From assembly GCA_963971405.1 (NCBI GenBank), contig OZ020491.1, forward strand, positions 19,462,855 to 19,526,854: a stretch of DNA of 64,000 bases, in the 5' to 3' direction. Made by a program: the position numbers and the translations under genes. The notes beneath the pieces are model-generated. The model was not told the DNA's origin. It ran no database searches and saw only the letters and a program-made list of their open reading frames with translations. Source of the DNA: Psococerastis gibbosa. Taxonomy: Eukaryota > Arthropoda > Insecta > Psocodea > Psocidae. Shown here piece after piece: positions 50,001-59,600 of this stretch (positions are counted from its first letter, which is position 1; each line of letters starts with the position of its first letter).

Positions 50001-51705
50001 AATAATAATGCACTATATATCCGGGCATTGCCATTCGCCATTTTGAATCCTGTATGGTAAGTATTGTAAGAAAGTAAATGAATAAAAAGAACGAAAACGC
50101 GTTTTAGTATTTTTTTTTTTTTTGTTAAGCATTTCCCTAATTGGTAGAACGTTTGTTTAAAATAATTATAAATAAACAACGATAAATTTCTAAAAATAAA
50201 TAGGTAAACACCAAATGATTTACATATACACCAGACTTAAAATGGATTCAAAATGGCGGATGACAATACCTGTCTAATAGTAATATAGAGCCCTAATAAA
50301 TAATAATAATAATTTTGTCTAAATTTCCCAAACATTCCTTGTTGACAATATATTTCGAAACTTGTTCAATTTTTAACTTTTTTACAGGCCCATTGTTGTG
50401 GTGTAAACGGATCAAGCGACTACCCACATTGGAACATGACTATTCCCACGTCCTGCTGCATCAATGGTGCCAACTGCACCACGACCAACTCTACTCAGGT
50501 TTTCACTGATGGCTGCTATCCAATTGTCAAGGGGGAATTAGGCGCTGTTACAACTATCTTTAATTTGTCGATTGGTGTCTCAGTTTTTGTGGTGAGTGGT
50601 TAATTAGCATGGCATTCACTCCACTTCTCGGGGAAGCTCGCTATATGTATGGAAGAATGTTTTTTTGTTGTTGCCAAAAGCAACATAACTGTTGGCCATT
50701 GGCTCGTAGAAATACAGTGCTTTTTGTTGGAACTCAGGTTATTGGGTGGATGCTCTACGAATGAATGATATCCTGATGCAAAAGGAGGCTAACACAGCTC
50801 CCTGAGCAATGGATAGGTGTAACCAGAAGGGCACATTGTGAAACCTTGGGTTACAATAACAGAAGCCGGTTAAAATAAGCCAAGGGCTTCCAAACCACAC
50901 CGGTAAAAAAAAACTAAAATTTTTGTTTGCTTGCTTGCCTGCACCATTTTTTATTTCTTTTTTAAGGACTTTTTATGGACCCAGGCCTATAGTGTCCCAT
51001 ACGTCCCTTGTTCATTGCCAACGACCCCATGGATTTCGGACATTATTTGTATTGTTTCCGTATGCATTTCTGGCCATTGGCAAACTGGTATAAGTTCTCG
51101 ATGTCAACCTACACCGGCTACAAGCGATAATGGACAAGCTGAGACAAGCTTACCATTGACGCAATGAAACAGGCGAAGCCAAGACTTAACCAAGTACAGA
51201 CGAGAGTCCCTGCACCATCTTAGTGTTTTTTCTCTAAATGTCTACACCGGATAAGGTTGCACTGTGGGCTAAAACATTTGCATCAATGTTGCATTTCTGT
51301 AGAATCCCTTCAACACTGTCCGGCAACACTTGCTCAATAGAAATATTGGTGGTAAATGTTTGAAAAAGTCGGAAGCACTATCGTCATGTTTCCTCCTGTG
51401 AAAACCGAGCTATCTATCTGTAGAAAAAATATTAGGAAAATTAAGATTTAGCTAAAATTCAATACTGTAAATAAAAAAGTACTTTGAGGCAAAATCTTTT
51501 TAAAAATATTTAACTTTTTAATAATATTGTAATACAACAAAGCCGCTGAGATAAGTTATCCAATCTCAGAAATTAATTTGAAATCATTACAAATGACGAT
51601 GTGGATAAAAAACTATTTGTATGTTTCTATTTGCAGCTTGTGTTAATCGTTGGCAACTCTTACTTGGCTCATACTTATCGCAGGGAAGGTTATGAAAGTG
51701 TTTAA
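46976..51705 (+). CDS. Tetraspanin, complete, 5 exons
   Basis: Four-pass membrane scaffold protein of the tetraspanin family. Exons are 46976-47032, 48130-48318, 49105-49287, 50388-50591 and 51637-51705; every intron is phase 0 with GT-AG ends. The total is 234 codons including TAA, giving 233 residues, normal for the family. Transmembrane segments lie at about 9-31, 51-73, 84-106 and 199-222. The large extracellular loop (about 107-196) has the CCG motif (146-148), PTSCC (164-167) and GC (185-186), making six cysteines, plus several N-glycosylation sequons. The N-terminus MSYQKIVNGFFLGINAVIS is typical of TM1. Possible poly(A) signals follow at 51957 and 52453. The subfamily is not resolved. 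Confidence 0.96.
47033..48129 (+). other. tetraspanin intron 1
   Basis: No element recognised with confidence. Confidence 0.6.
48130..48318 (+). CDS. tetraspanin exon 2
   Basis: Sixty-three codons: rest of TM1 (LIGIALFSMGCYML), the small extracellular loop and TM2 (AFAIIVGMVLSTIFIVGLCG), ending CMTVS. Acceptor TTTTTTTAG, donor TCG|GTTAGT. Confidence 0.95.
48640..49015 (+). mobile_element. LINE ORF C-terminus and 3'UTR
   Basis: A 61-codon frame with SYQFIAPKLFNVLDI and TFSKFVQEWLIRREEMESL fits the Y-x-x-xAPKL-x-N-L-P...FK-x-x-x-WL end of LINE reverse transcriptases. It is followed by TAGGGCAGGGAAAATTATTA, which recurs at 38958. Tetraspanin intron 2. Confidence 0.75.
49105..49287 (+). CDS. 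tetraspanin exon 3
   Basis: Sixty-one codons: TM3 (FVLLLVVGCAAAAYLL) and the first helix of the large extracellular loop, ending in WTQLQGI. Acceptor TTGCAG. Open sequence upstream of the acceptor belongs to the intron and a LINE tail, not to the protein. Confidence 0.95.
49848..49998 (+). mobile_element. Second SINE-like family, copy 6
   Basis: CATGGTGGTAGCTTGTTTG, CTTGTGCGAGTCTCTACACA, TTATTCGGATACATTCAATG. Tetraspanin intron 3. Confidence 0.72.
50010..50294. mobile_element. MITE with ATTGTCATCCGCCATTTTG-type ends, copy 1
   Basis: Inverted ends (GGCATTGCCATTCGCCATTT; complement CCGCCATTTTG at the right) around an AT-rich centre. It aligns along its length with 57599-57879. Tetraspanin intron 3. 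Confidence 0.75.
50388..50591 (+). CDS. tetraspanin exon 4, CCG loop
   Basis: Sixty-eight codons carrying AHCCGVNGSSDYPHWN, PTSCC, a third cysteine pair member and GCYPIVKGELG, then the start of TM4. The six-cysteine pattern is diagnostic of tetraspanins. Confidence 0.97.
50592..51636 (+). other. tetraspanin intron 4
   Basis: No repeat or gene recognised; short open frames here lack any family resemblance. Confidence 0.6.
51637..51705 (+). CDS. tetraspanin exon 5
   Basis: Twenty-two codons and TAA: LVLIVGNSYLAHTYRREGYE then SV, the end of TM4 and a short cytoplasmic tail. Acceptor TTTGCAG. Confidence 0.93.
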   Translation, partial: LVLIVGNSYLAHTYRREGYESV

Positions 51706-53452
51706 ACGAAGAACTGCTCATTATCGGATTACTGCACCTACAGCTACATTGCAGAAGTTATTGTTTATTTAAGGGTTAACTTCAGTGTTGTGACAGTGTA
51801 ACAGGATATGGTATAGTATCTGGTTCACGCTTAGCAATTTTACAAAGTATAATACTGACAGGTTTCAAACAGAATTTAAAATATACTCTGATAAACTGTC
51901 TTTAAAATTTATGAATTATTTAGCCTAACCTACAACAGAAGTTGTATCCTATGTCAATAAAGTAGATATTTCTTTTTAATTAAGGGCACGCTTCGTAAGA
52001 ATTTATTTTTTTGTCAATCTTTAATCTCGTTACTGTGAACCTACCGGGCCTTCCAGTCTATTTTAAATGTAAGGTATGTTTTGGACTATAATACCTTCAT
52101 TATATTGGCCTGTTATTAAAATTCTAGTTAATTTTCCCATAAGTTACGACTGCTGTGTTAAAACCCATGTTTGGACGCCTGTATTTTTTTGAGACTTATG
52201 CGAAAAATTATTTAAATGACGTGTAATTTCTTATTTTGTGACTAGACATTGCTAGTTGGACTTTTCCGAAGTTCAATCAAAATCTGACATTGTGATTTTT
52301 AATTAAGATAAGTTATGCTTGTTAGATTAAGGATATTGTCATTAATATAGGCTATTACATACCTACTAGTAGTTTACTGATGAAATGTTTTTGAAAATGT
52401 GTTTAAAATGGGTGGTTATAGTTGATCTGAGATTATTTTTCATTTTTCTCTGAATAAAATTAATAAAAAAGTCAAAACTTCTACCTTTTCTCAAACCTGG
52501 GTTTTGTCCTTTACTGTCTTTTTAGTTCTGTGTAAATGCGACCATTAAAATAATGGCATTATGGGGCTAGACTTATTGGCGTGGCTGGCACCCCCGGCTA
52601 GCATTAAACAGAAAACATAATCGAAAAAGTACTATGATGGAGCCATATCTGAGGAAGTCATCTTCACTAGATTAACTAGTTTTTTTAGGAATTTTTAATT
52701 GATCGGTGTGAAAGGCCATCTATTGAGGGGTGTAGTCACTGTAGGGGACTTAGAAAAGACAATTTTTTTTTCTCAATCCAAACCCGTTTGAAAAAGGTGA
52801 CTGGGGTTAGCGCAAAAAGTTAGCTATACCAGTGGCTAGGCTATTCCACTACAATATCAATGTTGCCATTTCCACTGTTTCCTTCCAAGAAGAAATTAGC
52901 CTCCCCAAATAAATTAATTAAACCAGTAAAATTAATGTTACAAATTTGTGACGAACGTACGATAGCTTACAAACATCCACTTGGTCATTGACCAGGGGTT
53001 CAAGACTATTGTTACGTTAAAGTAATAAAATAAGGCTCACGGGCTTACATACAGGAAGCTCAACAAAATGAACGTCAACAATAAATTAAACTATTAATAA
53101 ATAATATTTGGTGGTATAAAACAATATTATAAAATTGCAAACATATTAGGCCAGTCGATGCAGTAGAATCAGGGCGGATGGGTCGTGATCGATATAAAAG
53201 CGTACTTGCAAAAGTTTCGTCAACATATTCTGCGGTCGTTCCTACAAAGCCTCCCGAGGTGTATTTTTAGAAGTATATACGAAGTACCAATGACTGCAGA
53301 TGTTGACGAAACGTATCGAAGTAGCCTACGCCTCCGGATCGACGAAGGTCCATTTAGCTCCTAGTGCTACATCCTGACTCCAGCCGTAATTAGGTACGGT
53401 ATAGCAGCCATCAGGCGAGTGGTTGGCCAAATGCTGTAGCCCAGGCTTGACA
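51706..53452. other. Convergent intergenic region (tetraspanin / mth-like)
   Basis: The 3' ends of the two genes face each other across 1.75 kb. It contains candidate tetraspanin poly(A) signals and AT-rich sequence. No gene or repeat recognised beyond that. Confidence 0.6.
51957..51962 (+). terminator. Candidate poly(A) signal of tetraspanin
   Basis: AATAAA 252 bp after the tetraspanin stop. A second AATAAA at 52453-52458 is an alternative. No cDNA evidence. Confidence 0.4.
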
Positions 53453-53629
53453 CTACTCTTCCTCGCATTCGGCTTCTTCATTGCGAAGAAATGTGGCCGT
53501 AACAGATGGCGATTCTTTATATTTGATGTCGCAATGCTTGACTTTACCCCAAAAACGGCAGAGATGCTTAATAACGGCTTTCCTTACTTTAAGTGGTCTC
53601 ATCACAAAAACATAGCAAATCAGCAGACC
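53453..53629 (-). CDS. mthl: mth-like exon 7: TM7 and tail
   Basis: Codes residues 450-507: GLLICYVFVMRPLKVRKAV (end of TM7) and a cytoplasmic tail ending EEAECEEE before TAG. The FVM-x-P-x-V-x-x-x-I pattern after TM7 is shared with Methuselah receptors. Confidence 0.94.
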   Translation of the reverse strand, partial: GLLICYVFVMRPLKVRKAVIKHLCRFWGKVKHCDIKYKESPSVTATFLRNEEAECEEE

Positions 53630-56600
53630 CTGAAAATTCAGAAAATTAGTAAACAAGTACCGTACCGTATATAAAATTGGCTCTAAATCCTAATTAAATA
53701 ATATATTTTTACTCTCTTTAACTTTTGCATTATAGGCTACCTAACATAATATATCTGCCTGCCAAATTTGCAGTTAAAATGTCTCAGCTATTCTCTTTAT
53801 TCCATTAAAAAGTTATTTAATTAAACGTTTAATAAAAAACTTTAAATTGAATGAATGTATCCGAATAACCTATTCAGTATTTTGTAGGTATTAGGTCTAT
53901 ACCTAAGTTGAGTTACGATTGGTCTCCGATCGCATCATGGTGGATAGCGAGTAGTGACTCGCACAAGTACAAGTACAAGACTGTAACAGCGAATATTGCC
54001 TAAATATATAATTCTCGCTAAAAATTACCTACTACCTAGTGGAAAGTTATGTATAGGCCTATGGGGGAGGGGAGGAAATTTGTCTGTTCACCTATTCAAT
54101 GAAATTGTGTAAATCCGGGCCTATTAAGACATAATGATGTAACAGGCCCTGGTTATTTACCTGTAAGGTATTGAGTATATCTGTTGTCAGCCAAATTAGT
54201 TCAGGTCCACCAACAGCCCATGATATTATCTCCATTGTCCAATTCACTCCCATAATTAGGAACAATATAAAACAATCTTTGAGACTGCAAAACAACAAGA
54301 TGTTAATAGGCCTAGTTATCATAGAATAAGCCAGACGTTTTAAAAACGTCTGTAGAAGGAGGGGGGGGGGGTAGAGAAATTAGGCCTGCTATATTACTAT
54401 TAGGCCCTCCTATTGCGGGCTTTACATATGGACGGTATGCAAAATGTAGAGGAATTCTTTATCTTTTGTGTAATCATAATAAGGGACTACGGGTGCTGTG
54501 TTTCACTGTTAACTCAGATTGAACCTTTTTTTCAAAATTTTGATAAATGGTAGTTACCACAGAATACTATAATAGGCCTATATACAGAGGCGGCCTTAGG
54601 GGGTGGTGAACAGGGCAATCGCCCGGGGCCTCGCGCAACCCAAGCAAAATTAAAAAAATATATAGATTTTTGTACCTATATTTTTTTTCATACTTTTGAT
54701 TTTGATCAATAATTATATTAATTAAGGTTATATAGCCTATAGGCTAATAACATAACATAAAAAAGCATAAAACTAATAATATATATAATATAGGGCCTAT
54801 ATATATAATATGTAATCAATATTAAAAATTAAAAATAACAGAACATGCTGTAATTATTTGGATTTCATAATGAATTGGGGGTGGTTTATAGGCAGGAACA
54901 TATATTGTATATTATGCTGTTCTGTGGACAGGAACACCCTGAAGTAACGCTGGTTTATCAACTTTTTGACGTCATCTCTATCGTTGCTATACATGTGAGA
55001 GACCTTTCTCTGTTTGAAAATTATAATTACACTTAAACAAAATCTAGCTGTCACTGCTCTCAAAATGCTTAAAACTCAACTATTTCAAGCCAATTTTTCA
55101 AAAACATTTACCCGGGGGGAGTGGGGACCCCTGGGCGGGCCCCCCTCCTCGCAATTATATTCATCGCTATGAAGATTTAAGAGTAACTTTTACTGCTCTC
55201 AAAATGCGTAAAACCCCATTATTTCAGCCCTGTTTATAAAAAACAATTCGCCCCTGGGTCTTCACTTGTTTGCAATTATATTCATCGCAAGGAAGATTTA
55301 AGAGTAACTTTTACTGCTCTCAAAATGCGTAAAACCCCATTATTTCAGCCCTGTTTCTAAAAAACAATTCGCCCCTGGGTCTTCCCTTGTTTGCAATTGT
55401 ATTCATCGCCTGCATCGGAGTCTGCTCTGGGAATCCTCGTGTTTCACTTCGTTCGTCAAGTATTGACAAAGAGCCTCGCAATGACCTGCCGCCCGGAGCC
55501 TCGCAATGGCTTAAGCCGCCTCTGCCTATGTAATGTATATGGTACTTACGGTCGCATATATTGTTTGATCTTTCCCTTGGCTCTGTTGTTGTCATATCTG
55601 TTTCTTTCCTTAAATATTCTAAATGCAGACATTCCAAAAAATATAACGTTAATAAGCACCAGGAATCCAACTGGTCCGTAAAAATAAGGCAAGGCTGCTG
55701 TGTCAGCTGCAATAAAAACAATACTATTGTACAACATATTACATAGGTACAACATATATTAGCCTCTCTTTCATTTGTGCAATCTAATTTCGACGCAGTC
55801 AGAAAAAAAGAAACAAATAGACTGCTGACTAAATATGCTTCCACCCTCATCTTGATCTCAATATGAAGCATATATTCTTTCTATGTGCAGTGGGCCGGTA
55901 ACAGGAGGTGAATTTGATATATTTCATGATAAATTTGATATTGCGCAAAAATGGGAAATGGAAGGTTTCACCATTGGCCCTTTAGGTTTAATCATTTGAA
56001 ACTTGGTGATATTTTTATTGAGTTTTGAAAATTTGCGTTGTTTTAAGAGCAAATCGGGACCTAAAACAAAATTATTTAAATTTCACTATGTAAACCAGTA
56101 GGCTATCGATTTTAGAGCTACAAAAATGTCACGCCACTTAGAAGAAATACTCCTCTACATTTTGTAATATGATATGTGGCCGTCACTCACTAACACCGAT
56201 TGACCAACGTTTTTTTTACTTCTCATCGATCGTTATTGACGGGCACATATATGAAGAGAAACAATTTCTTTCAAGGGAAGTGGTATATTTTCAGCTCTAT
56301 GACGAGTGCCATGTGCCATGAGATGTCGGATTTTTACACCTGTTTATCTCCAGTTCCAATTAATGAAAGATCCTATAATTTCTGGTGGAAGACTATTTAA
56401 AACTTACAGTTAAACCAGCAGGATTTGACCCCGAATTGCGGTTTAATCACAGAATCGGGTATGTCCGGTTGCAAATCCATCACCATGGAAACGATAAGAA
56501 GAATCCCTGGAGTATACCACGAGTACATGGAAAACATTATAAACATTCTCCGCTCGTTTTTACTGCCGCTCCCAATCTGAGAGTATCTGTTCATGTCGTG

Positions 56601-59600
56601 GATATTTTTGTATGTGTAGAAGGAAAACACGTTTAGCCAGCAAAATGAAGCCACAAAAAAGAATTGAATGAGGAATGCTGAAACAATAAACACGGAAATC
56701 AGCCTAGATGCTAAAACCTACCTTCCAATAAGGCGTGGTTTCCACATACGTCAATGGTCAATGAGAAATATGGTTTTGACGTGGTGGCAGAATTTTTAGT
56801 ATGTCTTTAATGTCTGCTAATACGTTAATTTCACATTTCTCATTGACCATTGACGTATGTGGAAACCCCGCCTAAAACATAGGCTACTTTAAGCATGAGT
56901 GTTCAAAATGTTTTGTAAACAAGCTTTCTGTGAAAGCTGTCTATTTACCTTACAGATTTACAACCGTGCTACAAAATGGGTTTATGGCTCTTTTTGATGT
57001 TTTAAAACAATATAGTTTTCCCTCTGGCCAGTGGCCATCTCTTAAGAGACAATGGGAGGGGGAAGCCGAATAAGTGTAAAAATCAAATATTTCGTGAAAT
57101 ATCAATCGTAGAGTTGCCAAAAATGCCGTACAGTATTAGGACAAATAAAAGAAATTGTTTTGAGCATTTTGATAATATATAGGGTATAATTTGTAGGTAT
57201 AGGCCCTACAGTACCTACCTTTAATAATTAGTAACTTAGATATTTTGTAAAAAAAAAAAAAAAAAAAAATATTGGGACCTATGGTAGGAGTTTAAGGAGT
57301 TTAAGAACTGAAGCCAATTGGTATCAGTTATGGACACACATCAAAATGTCATATCACGTATCGAAATATATAGAGGAGTATTACTGCTAATTTATATTTT
57401 GGATGGCTCTACAACCGATATTTCCTAATTTCAAATAGGCTATTATATAGGCTGGGATTTATTAATTCGAACCGCCCCACGCTTGTGTGTGTGAGTGAGT
57501 GCTTTAGTCTTAAGGAACTTCTTTTTATCGACATTAAATTGTATTGTAAATTGTATACTGTTTTTGTTGCTGTGTTTTTTGTTGAGTGTAAGATAAGGCA
57601 CTATATCCCCGGGTATTGTCATCCGCCATTTTGTATCCTAGAATTCCTATATGGTAAGTATTGTAAGAAAGTGAAAGATTGAAAATAACTAAAACACCTT
57701 ATAGTATTTTTTATTAAACTCTTTCCTAATTGGTAGAACGTTTTTTTTAAAATAATAACAAATAAATAACGATTAATTTCTAAAAATAAATCGGTAAACC
57801 CCCAATGCTTTGCTTATAGACCAGACTTAAAATGGATACAACATAGCGGATGACAATACCTGTCTAATATAGAGCCCTAGTGTAAGAGAGGGCCTTATGA
57901 CCCTAACTCCACTAGGGTGGCCTCAGCTATAAAAAATAGAGTCATTATTTATTTGTTTATTTCCTATGAAAATCGACTGTACATAAAAAACATGTACTTT
58001 GGGTACTCTGATTCGCTCTTTAATACCTACTTAGGTACAGCTACGGTAATTATTTTTACCTGTTGCAATGCACATGTTTTGAGATAAGTCTCGACTGGCA
58101 AGTTGAACAATTGCTAGAAACAAGTAAGCCATGGCCATGGAAAGTACATGACAGATCAAACATTTTCCTTGAAGATCACGAAATTCCTCTATAAAAAAAT
58201 ACGTGGCAGCAACTATGATGAGAAATGGCAATGAAAGTAGCAGACCTGAAATAAACCAAAACCATTGCATTAGTAGATTTGTACAACTAGTATGATCAAG
58301 GCCAGGATTCCCTATACTTCTTCGGGCAGTCTTGCTTCGGTCTTTCCTGCATCTCTAGCAATTAATAATACAGTGGTACTGTAGATAGTGAAATGACTGC
58401 ACACTTGTAGGTTTCAAAAAGAGAAGAAATGGTGCATATACAGTATACCTATATATGGGACTGCCAGGCATTTCAAAATTAAAAAAAATTAAAAAATCAG
58501 TTATACACTTTGGCTTCTATACGCTTCACCTGCAGCCTGATCAAGGCGATTATAATACCGGTATTTATTTAATCCCCTGGTATTACAAATGTAAACATGA
58601 TAATTTTATAATGGAACGTGCTTTTCAAAATTTTTAATTTTTATTTTTATTTTTAATATCAGGGGATTAAATAAAATATATCGGTATTATAATCGCCATT
58701 ATCAGGCTGCAGACTATGTAGCCTATAAAATTTTGCTGCTTCAAATTACGAGAGCGTTTCTATAGTACATTCTACAATAATACTGTAATATGCAGTACAT
58801 AAAACCTATAAATCATGTGACTTATGACATGCGTTCCTTTTCTCTATTGACGTTATTTTTCCCAAAAGAAGTATTAATTATTTTCTTTCACTTGCTACAC
58901 CAGACAGAATGAGAGAAAATAATAGGCCTATGAATCTGAGAACTTACCTATTGGGTACAAAATATGTTGAAATTTGACTTGAGGTTCCGGATGAGTTTCG
59001 AAACAAACGAACACCCGAATAGAATTGTTAAAAACGTCGACGCAGTAGTCTGCCATTGAGAGGATTTGTTTCATGTAGTAAATAGATCCATTCGAAAAAA
59101 GAAGATATTCATCCTCAGGATAGGTATCTTTGTCCAGCTGATACCTAAAGCACAATCAATATAAATCAGCCAAAGGCCAGTGGTTCCCATAAGTGTAGGG
59201 TCGCGACCCAAAAAAGGGACACCCAAGTCAAATTATATAAAGCACCTAGTACGAAAAAATCAAAGCTACTAAAAAAGGAACAGACATAGGGACGTAAGGG
59301 GAGACATTCGAGTTGCTTTGTCGTCTGTAGAACCAAGAATTGCAAAATTAGTTTCAGAGGCCGATACCCAAATTTCACATTAAGACTTAACAAAATGCGT
59401 TTGATACTCTTCTGTCTTCTTTAATTAGGCGCGATCAGCCCAGTGGGACTTTTGGCTGCTCTGACAATTTCCCTCCATCTTTGTCGATCATCAGCAGTCG
59501 CTGTCCAGTCTGCTGCCTCGATGCCCACTCGAAGGAGGTCCTCCTGGAACTGGTCCGCCCATCTTCGCCTAGGCCTTCCTCTTGGTCTTCATCGTGAGTT

